DNA of 64,000 bases from Lawsonibacter asaccharolyticus (GCA_003112755.1 BFBT01000001.1:1488001-1552000); one strand, 5' to 3'. Counted from the stretch's first letter, positions 7,668 to 16,918 are shown. Numbers and translations are program-made. Notes: generated by a model from the letters alone, not told the origin.

Positions 7668-9238
7668 TGGTCCACCTCCTCGATCAGAGTGTCCCGGGCA
7701 ATGCCCGCGGGCTTGTCCTCATACTTGCGGGTCAGGTCCAGGGCGCCGGTCATCATCAGGCCCAGCTCCTCCTTGGTGACCTTGTGGGCGTGGACCACGC
7801 CCATCACTCTGCCGTGGCAGAGGACCATGATCTTGTCGCACAGGGCCATCATCACGTCCAGGTCCTCGCCCACGAACAGGATGCCCACGCCGGACTTCTT
7901 CTGCTCGTTGAGAATGTGGTAAATAGCGTAGGAAGAGTTGATGTCCAGGCCGCGGACAGGATAGGCGGTGACGATGACGTTGGGGCCGGCCTTGATCTCG
8001 CGGCCCAGCAGCACCTTTTGCACGTTGCCGCCGGACAGGCGGCGCACCGGGGTCTCGGTGGAGGGGGTGACCACCTCCAGCTCCTGGATGACGTGTTCCG
8101 CCTCCGCTCGGCCCCGCTTCCGGTCCACAAAGATGCCCCTGCCGTCGCTGTATGTTTTCAGCAGCATGTTGTCCGTGATGGACAGGGAGGGGGCCAGGCC
8201 CATGCCCAGCCGGTCCTCCGGGATGAAGGACATGGAGATGCCCTTGTCCAGGATCGCCTTGGGGGAGAGGCCCACGATGTTCTCCCCCTTGTGGATCATC
8301 TGGCCGCCCTCGATGGGCCGCAGGCCGGCGATGGCCTCACACAGCTCCTTCTGGCCGCAGCCCGCGATGCCGGCCACGCCCAGGATCTCGCCGCCCCGGA
8401 TATAGAAGTTCACCCGGTCGATGGCCACGGCACCCTCGTCGCTGCGGATGGTCAGGTCCCGGATCTCCAGCAGGGGGCGGGTCTTTTCCACCACGGGGCG
8501 CTCGATGTTCAGGTCCACCTTGTGGCCCACCATGAACTCGGTGAGCTGCTGCTCATCGGTCTGGGCGGTGTCTACGGTGGTGATGTACTCTCCCTTGCGG
8601 AGGATGGAGACCCGGTCGGAGATCTCCAGCACCTCGTTGAGCTTGTGGGTGATGATGATGATGGCGTGGCCCTCCGCCTTCATGCGGCGGAGCACGTCGA
8701 AGAGCTTGGCTGTCTCCTGGACGGTAAGGACGGCGGTGGGCTCGTCCAGGATGATGACCTTGGCCCCGTAGTAGAGCACCTTGATGATCTCCAGGGTCTG
8801 CTTCTCCGACACCGCCATATTGTACACCTTTTTCCGGGGGTCGATGTCAAAGCCGAACTTCCGGGCCATCTCCTGGATGACGGCGTACCGGTCCTTCTTC
8901 AGAATGGGGCCGGACTTCTCATCCCCCAGCCAGATGTTATCCGCGGCGGAAAAAATGTCCACCAGCTTGAAGTGCTGGTGCACCATGCCGATGCCCAGCC
9001 GCTTGGCGTCCTCGGGGGAATTGATGACCGCCTGCCGGCCGTTGACCAGGATGGTGCCGCTGTCCGGCTTGTAGATTCCGGACAGCATGTTCATCAGGGT
9101 GGTCTTGCCCGAGCCGTTCTCACCCAGCAGGGCCAGGATCTCCCCCTGTCTGACGTTCAGCTCCACATCCCTGTTGGCCACCACGCTGCCGAAGGTCTTG
9201 GTGATGCCCTTCATTTCGATGGCGTATTCTGTTGGCAT
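7664..9238 (-). CDS. nupA: Nucleoside ABC transporter ATP-binding protein (NupA-like, two ABC domains)
   Basis: A 524-residue protein with two fused ABC domains, as in ribose/nucleoside importers. The first domain has Walker A GENGSGKTT near residue 38, signature VSEKQTLEI and Walker B VIILDEPT. The second has the degenerate P-loop GIAGCGQKE, a proper LSGGNVQK signature and VIVTAYPVRGLD in place of a DE Walker B, which is normal for this family. The ATG at 9238 is chosen because AAGGGGAGA lies 5 bases upstream; the open frame extends further upstream without a better site. Separated from bmpA by two strong hairpins. Confidence 0.92.
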   Translation of the reverse strand: MPTEYAIEMKGITKTFGSVVANRDVELNVRQGEILALLGENGSGKTTLMNMLSGIYKPDSGTILVNGRQAVINSPEDAKRLGIGMVHQHFKLVDIFSAADNIWLGDEKSGPILKKDRYAVIQEMARKFGFDIDPRKKVYNMAVSEKQTLEIIKVLYYGAKVIILDEPTAVLTVQETAKLFDVLRRMKAEGHAIIIITHKLNEVLEISDRVSILRKGEYITTVDTAQTDEQQLTEFMVGHKVDLNIERPVVEKTRPLLEIRDLTIRSDEGAVAIDRVNFYIRGGEILGVAGIAGCGQKELCEAIAGLRPIEGGQMIHKGENIVGLSPKAILDKGISMSFIPEDRLGMGLAPSLSITDNMLLKTYSDGRGIFVDRKRGRAEAEHVIQELEVVTPSTETPVRRLSGGNVQKVLLGREIKAGPNVIVTAYPVRGLDINSSYAIYHILNEQKKSGVGILFVGEDLDVMMALCDKIMVLCHGRVMGVVHAHKVTKEELGLMMTGALDLTRKYEDKPAGIARDTLIEEVDQ

Positions 9239-9311
9239 GGCGTTCTCCCCTTTTCTCATTATCCTTGGGGACCGGCGGTCCCCTGCGGCCCTCCGCCGCC
9301 TTTGGCTGCTC

Positions 9312-9394
9312 CTCCCCGGTCCGGAGGCGGGTCCGGACCGGGGAGCAGGAGCCAAAAGGCCGGGCCGGCCGGCGGGGGATGCCGGCCGGCCCGG
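9312..9394 (-). terminator. Two strong hairpins between bmpA and nupA (attenuator)
   Basis: Reading the minus strand after bmpA, a perfect 14-bp stem (9360-9373 with 9381-9394) is followed by CCTTTTGG. Then comes a second perfect 14-bp stem (9312-9325 with 9332-9345). The first has a short T run, enough for partial termination; the second could shield the bmpA mRNA 3' end. This fits the usual need for far more binding protein than permease. Confidence 0.65.
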
Positions 9395-9431
9395 TTCAGG
9401 GTCTGCGCTGTGTCTGACGGGGGGAGGGGAC

Positions 9432-10736
9432 TCAGCCCTCCACCACGCCGGCCACGTTGTAGTTCATGCCGCTCTTGATGACGTCGTCGGTCACGCTGGC
9501 GCCGCCGGCGGGCACGATCTCGGGGTTGGCCATCTCCACGACCTCGCCGTCCTTCAGCTCATAGCCGTCGGACATCAGGGGGGCATCCACCTGCTCCACA
9601 GCGGCGGTGCCGGCCTCGGCGTCCACGGTGATGTTCAGCTTCACGCCGGAGAACACGTCCCACTCGCCGCTGTCAATCAGCTCACGCACGGCCTCCATGG
9701 CGGCGGCGGTGCCGGGGGCAGCCACCAGCTCGTTCAGGGTGGAGGCGTCCACGAAGCCCTCGGACAGGCCGGCGTAGTAGGCGTTGCCGCCCATCTCGGT
9801 GACAAAGTTCTCGGCGCCGCCGCAGGTCATAGCGGTCTCGATGGCGGCCTGATAGTACACATCCCAGTGCCAGATGGCGGCAGTGAGGTGGGCGTTGGGG
9901 GCCTGCTCGGTCATGTCGGAGTTGTAGCCGCAGCCGAACACGTTGTTCTCGGCGGCCACCAGCTGGGGCTGGGCGGAATCGCAGTGCTGGCCGATGACGC
10001 AGCAGTCATAGGTGTCGATCAGGGCCTGGGCAGCCTGGCGCTCCAGGTTCTCGTCGCCCCAGGTGGAGATCTTGTTCACATGGACCACGGCGTCGGGGTT
10101 GACGGCCTGCACGCCCAGGGCGAAGGCGTTGATGCCGGAGCAGGTCTCGGCATACTCCCGGTTGTAGGCGGCCACGTAGCCGATGGAGTTGTTGCCCATC
10201 TCCAGGCTCTTCAGGCCGGCGGCCACGCCGGTGAGGTAGCGGGCCTGATAGATGCGACCGAAGTAGTTGTTGAAGTTGGTGTCATTGCCCATGTAGCCGG
10301 TGGCGTGGGAGAAGATGATCTCGGGGTACTCCTCCGCCTTGTCATTCATGGCGTCGATGTAGCCGAAGGAGATGCCGAAGATGATATTGGCGCCCTGGCC
10401 GGCCAGGGTGTCGATGGCGTTGGAGACGGCGGTGTAATCCTCCGCCACGTTGTCCACGATGAGCAGCTGGCTGGCGGGGTCCAGGCCCAGGTTCTCCATA
10501 GCCTTGGTGATGCCGCTGTGGTGCTGGAAGGTGTAGCCGGCGGTGTCGTTCTGACCGTTGATGTAGATGGCGCCCACCTTGAAGTCGGCGGTGTCAGCGG
10601 GGGTGCTGGAGGCGGCCGGAGCAGAGCTGGTGCCGGCGGGGGTGCTGGTGCCGGCGGAGCTGGAGCTGCCGCCGCCGCAGGCGGCCAGGGACAGCGTCAT
10701 GGCGGCGGCCATGACAAAGGCAAGAAGCTTCTTCAT
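9432..10736 (-). CDS. bmpA: BMP-family nucleoside-binding lipoprotein
   Basis: A 434-residue extracellular substrate-binding lipoprotein of the BMP/Med/PnrA family. The signal peptide ends in a lipobox with the lipidated Cys at residue 20 (SLAAC). It is followed by a flexible Gly/Ser/Ala/Thr/Pro-rich linker (about 21-50) and then the two-lobe periplasmic-binding fold (KVGAIYINGQNDTAGYTF and HHSGITKAMENLG). A ribosome site (AAGGAGG) sits upstream of the ATG. It is the first gene of the nup operon and the likely determinant of nucleoside specificity. Confidence 0.93.
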   Translation of the reverse strand: MKKLLAFVMAAAMTLSLAACGGGSSSSAGTSTPAGTSSAPAASSTPADTADFKVGAIYINGQNDTAGYTFQHHSGITKAMENLGLDPASQLLIVDNVAEDYTAVSNAIDTLAGQGANIIFGISFGYIDAMNDKAEEYPEIIFSHATGYMGNDTNFNNYFGRIYQARYLTGVAAGLKSLEMGNNSIGYVAAYNREYAETCSGINAFALGVQAVNPDAVVHVNKISTWGDENLERQAAQALIDTYDCCVIGQHCDSAQPQLVAAENNVFGCGYNSDMTEQAPNAHLTAAIWHWDVYYQAAIETAMTCGGAENFVTEMGGNAYYAGLSEGFVDASTLNELVAAPGTAAAMEAVRELIDSGEWDVFSGVKLNITVDAEAGTAAVEQVDAPLMSDGYELKDGEVVEMANPEIVPAGGASVTDDVIKSGMNYNVAGVVEG

Positions 10737-10796
10737 GAATGTGTTTTCCTCCTTAAAAGATCATGTGCAGGAGCCGGACGGGTCCCGCACAAATAT

Positions 10797-10823
10797 ATTA
10801 AAACCGGGCGAGCCGGTTTTAAT
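10797..10823 (-). terminator. Bidirectional terminator between xpt and bmpA
   Basis: A perfect 11-bp stem ATTAAAACCGG/CCGGTTTTAAT with loop GCGAG. On the minus strand the distal arm ends in TTTTAATATA, so it works as an intrinsic terminator after xpt. Confidence 0.75.
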
Positions 10824-10855
10824 CGAAGGGCGATTCAATTCTGGGGACGGCGGGC

Positions 10856-11431
10856 TCAGTCCACGAACTCCACGCCGGTCTCCTCATTCATGGACTTGAC
10901 GCGGGCCAGGGACTCCAGCCGGATGCCTCGGGCGCGGATCATGTCGCCGCCGGGCTGGAAGGCTTTCTCGATGACGATGCCGGCCCCTACCAGAGTGGCG
11001 CCGGCGTCCTCCACCAGCTTGGACAGGCCCATCAGGGCGGCGCCGTTGGCCAGAAAGTCATCGATGATGAGCACCCGGTCGCCGTGGCCCAGGAACTCCT
11101 TGGCCACGATGATGTCATAGACCCGGCCGTGGGTGAAGGACTCCACCTTGGCGGTGTAGACCTCGCCGGCGATGTTCTTGGTCTGGCTTTTCTTGGCGAA
11201 GATCACCGGGCAGTCGAAGTATTGGGCCGTGATGCAGGCGATGCCGATGCCGGAAGCCTCGATGGTGAGGATCTTGTTGATCTGGCAGTCCGCGAAGCGG
11301 CGCTTAAACTCCCTGCCGATCTCGGCGAAGAGCTTGATGTCCATCTGGTGGTTCAGGAAGCTGTCCACCTTCAGCACGTCGGTCCCCTTTACCTTGCCGT
11401 CCCGGCGGATACGCTCTTTCAAAAGCTCCAT
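10856..11431 (-). CDS. xpt: Xanthine phosphoribosyltransferase
   Basis: A 191-residue type I phosphoribosyltransferase that converts xanthine (and weakly guanine) plus PRPP to XMP. The PRPP loop is VLIIDDFLANGAAL near residues 124-137. The family start MELLKERI is at 11431, preceded by a GA-rich ribosome site; an upstream ATG at 11443 overlaps that site and is less likely. Lies just upstream of the nucleoside importer on the same strand, which makes a purine salvage block. No purine riboswitch is visible in the 130 bases upstream. Confidence 0.95.
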   Translation of the reverse strand: MELLKERIRRDGKVKGTDVLKVDSFLNHQMDIKLFAEIGREFKRRFADCQINKILTIEASGIGIACITAQYFDCPVIFAKKSQTKNIAGEVYTAKVESFTHGRVYDIIVAKEFLGHGDRVLIIDDFLANGAALMGLSKLVEDAGATLVGAGIVIEKAFQPGGDMIRARGIRLESLARVKSMNEETGVEFVD

Positions 11432-11563
11432 AGCTTGTCCCATCCCTCTTTTTCAAGTTCCGATACAGATTCATTTTATCGAAAAAAGAAGGGTCCCGCA
11501 ACGATTTCTTTCATTTTTTCGACCGGCGATTTCCACAAAAAGATGGAGCGAAAAATGAAGAAA

Positions 11564-12151
11564 TCAATCGAAGTGCTGAAGCGTGCCGGCGAGACCAGAG
11601 GAGATGAGCCGATCGGCCAGGCGGGCCAGCTCCTCCTCCGCCTGAGGAAAGCCCTGAAGGGCCCAGGAGCGGGCCATGCCCACCGCCCCGGCGATGACGA
11701 ACTCCAGACAGTAGTTGGGGCCGTCCAGACTGCCCAGGGGGTAGATGCCCTGCCACTCCCGCAGGCAGCGGGCATAGATCATGGCGTCCAGCCGGCGGAA
11801 GAAGTCGCCCTCCCCCCATGCGCCCATCAGGGCCAGGCACAGCTGGCTGTTGCTCCGCACGAAGCGGAACACGTCCACCAGGATGGGGGTCAGCTCGTCC
11901 CGGAGCAGGTGGGGCGGATAGGCATCCAGCAGCCGCCCCAGCTCGTCGAAGAGCTCGTTTTCCACCTGTTCCAGCATGTGGTAGATGTTTTGATAGTGGC
12001 TGTAAAAGGTCCCGCGGTTCACATCGGCCCGCTCAGTCAGCTCCCGGACAGTGATCTCCTCCACCGGCTTTTCCTGGAGCAGCTGGATCAGGGCCTGCCG
12101 CAGCTGGGCCTTGGACCTGCGGACCCTCCGGTCCTGGCGCTGTTCCGCCAT
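11564..12151 (-). CDS. TetR/AcrR-family regulator divergent from an ABC exporter
   Basis: A 195-residue regulator. The N-terminal helix-turn-helix (about residues 12-58) has RRSKAQLRQALIQLLQEK and ERADVNRGTFYSHYQNIYHM, typical TetR. The rest is a helical ligand-binding domain. The ATG at 12151 has GGAGGTG 6 bases upstream; the frame extends upstream without a better site. It faces the ABC ATPase and FtsX-like permease across 160 bases, so it most likely represses that pair. The ligand is unknown. Confidence 0.9.
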   Translation of the reverse strand: MAEQRQDRRVRRSKAQLRQALIQLLQEKPVEEITVRELTERADVNRGTFYSHYQNIYHMLEQVENELFDELGRLLDAYPPHLLRDELTPILVDVFRFVRSNSQLCLALMGAWGEGDFFRRLDAMIYARCLREWQGIYPLGSLDGPNYCLEFVIAGAVGMARSWALQGFPQAEEELARLADRLISSGLAGTLQHFD

Positions 12152-12226
12152 GGACGCACCTCCCCCGTTTTTCGACACAGAGGACAGAGCCTGTCGGATT
12201 TTCCACAGAAGCCGCCCTTTTGTCCA

Positions 12227-12256
12227 TTGCAATCCTCTGTTATCCCCTATTATAAT
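12227..12256 (+). promoter_or_regulatory. Promoter of the ABC/FtsX operon
   Basis: TTGCAA (12227-12232) and TATAAT (12251-12256) are separated by 18 bases. Downstream, CCTGTT (12279-12284) and AACAGG (12296-12301) form an inverted repeat overlapping the ribosome site of the first gene and may be the TetR operator; that part is only a guess. Confidence 0.65.
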
Positions 12257-12312
12257 AAAAAATACAAGATATTCAACACCTGTTTTATAACGGACAACAG
12301 GAGGGATGACCT

Positions 12313-13014
12313 ATGGCCTATATCTCCCTTCAGCATGTGGGGAAACGGTATCAGATGGGGGAGATCACCATCACCGCAGTGGACGACATCTCCTTTGAGA
12401 TTGAGAAAGGACAGTTCGCCGTCATCGTGGGGCCCTCCGGCGCGGGCAAGACCACGGTGCTGAACATCCTGGGGGGGATGGACGCCTGTGACAGCGGGGC
12501 TATCAGGGTGGACGGCCAGGAGATCAGCGGCTATGGGGCCCGACAGCTCACCACATACCGCCGATATGACATCGGCTTCGTGTTCCAGTTCTACAACCTG
12601 GTGCAGAACCTGACGGCCCTGGAAAATGTAGAGCTGGCCGCCCAGATCTGCCGGGACCCCCTGGACGCGGAGGAGGTGCTGCGCCATGTGGGGCTGGGGG
12701 AGCGGCTGAACAACTTTCCTGCCCAGCTCTCCGGAGGGGAGCAGCAGCGGGTGGCCATTGCCCGGGCGCTGGCCAAAAACCCCAAGCTGCTGCTGTGCGA
12801 CGAGCCCACGGGGGCACTGGACTATGTCACCGGCAAGTCTATCCTGAAGCTGCTCCAGGACACCTGCCGCCAGCAGGGCATGACGGTGGTGGTCATCACC
12901 CACAACAGCGCCATAGCCCCCATGGCAGACCAGGTGATCCACGTGAAGAACGGGCGGGTGGAGCGCATCGACCACAACGACCGCCCGGTTCCCGTGGAGA
13001 CCATTGAGTGGTAA
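12313..13014 (+). CDS. ABC transporter ATP-binding protein (LolD/MacB type)
   Basis: A 233-residue ATPase of the MacB/LolD/FtsE group. Walker A is GPSGAGKTT (about residues 40-48), the Q-loop is FVFQFYNLV, the signature [15 protein letters not shown] and Walker [19 protein letters not shown] lies 7 bases upstream of the ATG. The gene 63 bases downstream encodes the FtsX-type permease partner. Such pairs act on lipids, lipoproteins, peptides or cell-wall hydrolases from the outer face of the membrane by mechanotransmission rather than by classical transport. Confidence 0.93.
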   Translation: MAYISLQHVGKRYQMGEITITAVDDISFEIEKGQFAVIVGPSGAGKTTVLNILGGMDACDSGAIRVDGQEISGYGARQLTTYRRYDIGFVFQFYNLVQNLTALENVELAAQICRDPLDAEEVLRHVGLGERLNNFPAQLSGGEQQRVAIARALAKNPKLLLCDEPTGALDYVTGKSILKLLQDTCRQQGMTVVVITHNSAIAPMADQVIHVKNGRVERIDHNDRPVPVETIEW

Positions 13015-13076
13015 TGCCTCTACAAAGTGCGATTTTGTGAAGAAAAAATACAAAAAGGAGAGGAGGAGAACAGCCC

Positions 13077-16000
13077 ATGTCCCGAAAAAAAGCCCCCAGC
13101 CGCCTGCTGACCGACGCGGTCCGGGAGGTCCGGAACACCCGCAGCCGCTTCCTCTCCCTGCTGGTCCTCTCCGCCCTGGCGGTGTGCTTCCTGGCCGGAC
13201 TGCGGGCCACCGCCCCCGACATGAAGGAGACCGGTGACCTGTATTTTGATCAGCAGCGGCTGATGGACCTGCGGGTGGTCTCCACCCTGGGCCTGACGGA
13301 GGAGGATGTGGAGCTGCTGGCCCGGCAGGAGGGGGTGGAGGAAGCCGAGGGGGCCTACACCATCGACGCAGCCGTCCCCCTGAAGGATCAGGAGATGATC
13401 GTAAAGGTCCACTCCTTTGCAGAGGAGGGGTCCAACCGCCCCCGGCTGGTAGAGGGGCGGCTGCCCCGGAAAGCGGGGGAGTGCCTGGTGGAGCCCCTGT
13501 TTCTGGAGAAGTCGGGCCTGTCCATCGGGGACACCATCCGCCTGGACACCGGGACCGGCGACTTTGAGGACGCCCTGGCCCGGCGGGAATTCACCATCGT
13601 GGGAACGGCGGATTCCCCTCTGTATATCTCCGTGGAGCGGGGTTCTTCCTCTCTGGGGACGGGGGCGGTCTCAGCCTTTGTTCTGCTGCCGCAGGCGGCC
13701 TTTTCCCTGGACTACTACACCGACGCCTACCTTCGGGCGGAGGGGGCGGAGGAGCTGTTGTGTTACAGTGAGGACTACACCGAGCTGGTGAACAGCCTTT
13801 CCGACGCCCTGGAGCCTCTGGCGGAGGAGCGCTCCGCCCTGCGGGGGGAGTCCATCCGGGAAGAGGCCGAGCAGGCCCTGGCGGACGCCCGGCGGGAGCT
13901 GTCTGACGGGGAGGCGGAGGTGTCTCAGGAGCTCTCCGAGGGGGAGGCGGAGCTGACGGATGCCCGGCGGGAGCTGGATGACGGCTGGGCGGAGTACTAT
14001 GACGGGCTGAACACCTTTGAACAGGAGACCGCCGATGCCCAGCGGGAGATCGACGACGGGGAGGCGGAGCTGGCGGACGCTCTGACTGAGCTGCGGGACG
14101 GGGAGCAGGAGTACCAGGATGCCCTGCCCGAGCTGGAGGATGCCCGCCGGGAGGTGGCGGACGCCCGGCAGGAGCTGGCGGACGCCCGGGCAGAGCTGGA
14201 CGACGGCTGGGCGGAGTACCGCAAGGGGTACGCCAAATATGAATACGGCCTGGCCGCCTACACCGAGGGGATGGCCCAGTATGAGCAGGGGCTGGCGGGC
14301 GTGGAGCAGATGCGCGCCGGGGCCCAGCAGGCCCGCCAGGGGGCGGCCCAGGCCCAGCAGGGGGCGGTCCAGGCCCAGCAGGGGGCCGCCCAGGCCGGTG
14401 CGGCGGCCCAGCAGTATGCGGCCCAGGCCCAGCAGGCCGCAGCCATGGGAAATCTGCTGCTGGCCCAGCAGCTTCAAGCCCAAGCCCAGCAGTACGAGGC
14501 CCAGGCCCAGCAGCTGACGGCTCAGGCTCAGCAGCTCCAGGCCCAGGCGGCCCAGGCCCTGGCCCAGGCGGAGGCACTGGAGGTCCAGGCCGTCCAGGTG
14601 GAGGCCCAGCTGTCCGCCGGGCTGCCCCGGCTCCAGTCCAGCGCCCTGGAGCTCAACGCCTCCCTGGGGCTGCTGACCCAGGCCAAGCGGGAGCTGGACG
14701 ACGGGGAGGCGGAGTACGCCGACGGCGCGGCCCGGCTGGCGGATGGGGAGCAGGAGCTCGCCGACGGGGAGCGGGAGCTGGCGGATGCCAGGCAGGGGCT
14801 GGACGAGGGCTGGCAGGAGTACCGGGACGGCCAGGCGGAACTGGCGGACGCCCGGGAGACCCTGGAGCGGGAGTCGGCGGACGGCCGGGCGGAGCTGGCG
14901 GATGCCCTGACTGAGCTGCAGAACGGCGAGGCGGAGTATGCCGACGGCCTGGCCGACTATGAGGAGGGGAAGGCGGAGGCGGAGCAGGAGCTGGCGGACG
15001 CCCGCAAGGAGCTGGAGCAGGCCCGGCGGGACCTGGATGCCTTGGAGGACTGCTCCTGGTATCTCCTGGGACGGGGCACCAACACCGGCTACGCCAGCTA
15101 CGAGATGGATGCCGACCGGATGGGCAGTCTGGCGGCGGTGTTCCCCCTGATCTTCTTCCTGGTGGCCGCCCTGGTGTGCCTGACCACCATGACCCGGATG
15201 GTGGAGGAGCAGCGGATCACCATCGGCGGGATGAAGGCCCTGGGCTACTCCAAGGGGGCCATCGCAGTGAAATATGTGGGCTACGGCTTCCTGGCCAGCG
15301 CGGCGGGGGCGGCCCTGGGGCTGGCAGTGGGGCTGACCCTGCTGCCCTGGATCATCTGCAACGCCTGGGCCATCCTCTACACAGTGGGGGAGATCCAGTA
15401 CGGCTTTTACCCCGCTACCTCCCTGCTGGCCTGCGGGGCCGCGGTGGGGACGGTGACCCTCTCCGCCCTGGCGGCCTGCTTCTCCACCCTGGCAGCGGTG
15501 CCGGCGGAGCTGATGCGGCCCAAGGCACCCCCCATGGGCAAGCGCATCCTGCTGGAGCGGATCGCCCCCCTGTGGCGGCGGCTGTCCTTCAACTACAAGA
15601 TCACCCTGCGCAACCTGTTCCGCTATCAGCGCCGCTTCTGGATGACGGTGGTGGGCATCGGCGGCTGCGCGGCCCTGATCGTCACCGCCTTCGGCCTGCG
15701 GGGCTCCATTTTCGACGTTATGGACAGGCAGTACGACGAGATCTACCGCTATACCGCCCAAATCGGGCTGGTGGACCGAGTGACCCCCGGCGAGCTGGCG
15801 GAGGTGACCGGGACGCTGGAGCGGTCCGAGCTGGTGAGCGGATGGCTGGTGAGCCGCTCGGAGACGGCCTCCGCCGAGACGGAGCGGTACACGGTGGACT
15901 GCACGGTGGAAGTGGTGCCCAGCCAGGAGGCGCTGGCCCCCTTCGTCTCCCTGCGCCACCGGACGGACAGCGTGCCGGTGCTCCTGCCTGACGACGGAGT

Positions 16001-16712
16001 GGTCCTGACGGAGAAGCTGGCCTCTCTGCTGGGGGTGTCGGCGGGGGACACCTTCACTCTGGACGGGGACAGCCGGGTCCAGGTACGGGTGGCGGATGTC
16101 ACGGAGCACTATATCATGCACTATGTCTACATGACCGACGCCTACTACCAGACCCTGTATGGCCAGCCGCCGGAGGAGAACCAGGTGCTGGCGGCCTACC
16201 CCGCTGAAGGGGCGGAGGCCCTGGACGCGGAGCTGGTGGGGCTGGACGGCGTCACCACCCTGTCCCAGGTGGCGGCCACCCGGGAGGTCTTCACCTCCAG
16301 TCTGGAGAGCGTGGACTACGCCGTGGTCCTCATCATCGTGTGCGCCGCAGCTCTGGCCTTTGTGGTGCTCTACAACCTGACCAACATCAACATCACCGAG
16401 CGGATGCGGGAGCTGGCCACCCTGAAGGTGCTGGGCTTCTACGACGGCGAGCTGTCCGCCTATATCTACCGGGAGAACGTGATCCTCACGGTGTTCGGCG
16501 TGGCCCTGGGGATGGGGATGGGGAAGCTGCTCCACCAGTGGCTGGTGCTGACAGTGGAGATCGACCTGCTCATGTTCGGGCGGACACTAGCCCTGTCCAG
16601 CTATCTCTACGCCGGGGTACTCACCGCCGTCTTCTCCCTGGTGGTCAATCTGGCGGCCCACCGAAAGCTGAAAAAGCTGGATATGGTGGAGTCGCTGAAG
16701 ACAGTGGAATGA
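13077..16712 (+). CDS. Giant FtsX/MacB-type permease with long coiled-coil and Gln/Ala repeat insert
   Basis: A 1211-residue membrane protein. One transmembrane helix (about 25-43) leads into an extracellular region. A huge repeat-rich insert (about 260-660) consists of degenerate units such as ELADARRELDDGWAEY, predicted as long antiparallel coiled coils. It is interrupted at about 409-521 by a Gln/Ala-rich tract with many QAQQ units. The first FtsX domain begins near 686 (three to four helices) and a second lies at the C-terminus, where NITERMRELATLKVLGF is the coupling motif. Likely extracytoplasmic stalk that reaches into or through the wall. The partner is the ATPase upstream. Start ATG follows AGGAGGAGA. 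Confidence 0.9.
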   Translation: MSRKKAPSRLLTDAVREVRNTRSRFLSLLVLSALAVCFLAGLRATAPDMKETGDLYFDQQRLMDLRVVSTLGLTEEDVELLARQEGVEEAEGAYTIDAAVPLKDQEMIVKVHSFAEEGSNRPRLVEGRLPRKAGECLVEPLFLEKSGLSIGDTIRLDTGTGDFEDALARREFTIVGTADSPLYISVERGSSSLGTGAVSAFVLLPQAAFSLDYYTDAYLRAEGAEELLCYSEDYTELVNSLSDALEPLAEERSALRGESIREEAEQALADARRELSDGEAEVSQELSEGEAELTDARRELDDGWAEYYDGLNTFEQETADAQREIDDGEAELADALTELRDGEQEYQDALPELEDARREVADARQELADARAELDDGWAEYRKGYAKYEYGLAAYTEGMAQYEQGLAGVEQMRAGAQQARQGAAQAQQGAVQAQQGAAQAGAAAQQYAAQAQQAAAMGNLLLAQQLQAQAQQYEAQAQQLTAQAQQLQAQAAQALAQAEALEVQAVQVEAQLSAGLPRLQSSALELNASLGLLTQAKRELDDGEAEYADGAARLADGEQELADGERELADARQGLDEGWQEYRDGQAELADARETLERESADGRAELADALTELQNGEAEYADGLADYEEGKAEAEQELADARKELEQARRDLDALEDCSWYLLGRGTNTGYASYEMDADRMGSLAAVFPLIFFLVAALVCLTTMTRMVEEQRITIGGMKALGYSKGAIAVKYVGYGFLASAAGAALGLAVGLTLLPWIICNAWAILYTVGEIQYGFYPATSLLACGAAVGTVTLSALAACFSTLAAVPAELMRPKAPPMGKRILLERIAPLWRRLSFNYKITLRNLFRYQRRFWMTVVGIGGCAALIVTAFGLRGSIFDVMDRQYDEIYRYTAQIGLVDRVTPGELAEVTGTLERSELVSGWLVSRSETASAETERYTVDCTVEVVPSQEALAPFVSLRHRTDSVPVLLPDDGVVLTEKLASLLGVSAGDTFTLDGDSRVQVRVADVTEHYIMHYVYMTDAYYQTLYGQPPEENQVLAAYPAEGAEALDAELVGLDGVTTLSQVAATREVFTSSLESVDYAVVLIIVCAAALAFVVLYNLTNINITERMRELATLKVLGFYDGELSAYIYRENVILTVFGVALGMGMGKLLHQWLVLTVEIDLLMFGRTLALSSYLYAGVLTAVFSLVVNLAAHRKLKKLDMVESLKTVE

Positions 16713-16720
16713 ACAGCAGC

Positions 16721-16918
16721 AGCGCCGCCCGATGGGCGGCGCTGAGAGGGTCGAAAAAGTGGCAAGGCCACTTTTTCGAGAAAGATGCAGTCTGCCGCGC
16801 GCAGGGTTTGTCCGCCGCAGGCGGACAAACCCCACACTTGCAGCCTGAGAGGTGTTTTCCCCGACGCACATGTCGCCGGGGAAAACAGATCAGAACTGGA
16901 TTCGCGCCTGCGGGCGCG
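16721..16918. repeat. Cluster of five perfect hairpins after the FtsX-like gene
   Basis: In order: AGCGCCGCCC/GGGCGGCGCT (16721-16743), a 13-bp stem TCGAAAAAGTGGC/GCCACTTTTTCGA (16751-16779), GTTTGTCCGCC/GGCGGACAAAC (16806-16830), an arm pair GTTTTCCCC/GGGGAAAAC around 16853-16885, and TTCGCGCC/GGCGCGAA around 16901-16920. The second can terminate either strand (CTTTTTCG on one side). No gene is seen in 16713-17001. The density suggests an assembled intergenic repeat element, not a single terminator. Confidence 0.7.

Noticed and set aside
11432..11563. Purine riboswitch upstream of xpt
   Set aside because: The conserved loop-loop and junction blocks are not found, and no terminator/antiterminator pair is visible.
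13855..15050. CRISPR-like or tandem DNA repeats
   Set aside because: Repeats are in frame, degenerate, of variable length and encode coiled coil; there are no equal spacers.
13671..16535. A 954-residue antisense frame in the FtsX-like gene
   Set aside because: Shadow of the repeat-rich coding sequence; composition follows the complement of the coiled-coil codons.
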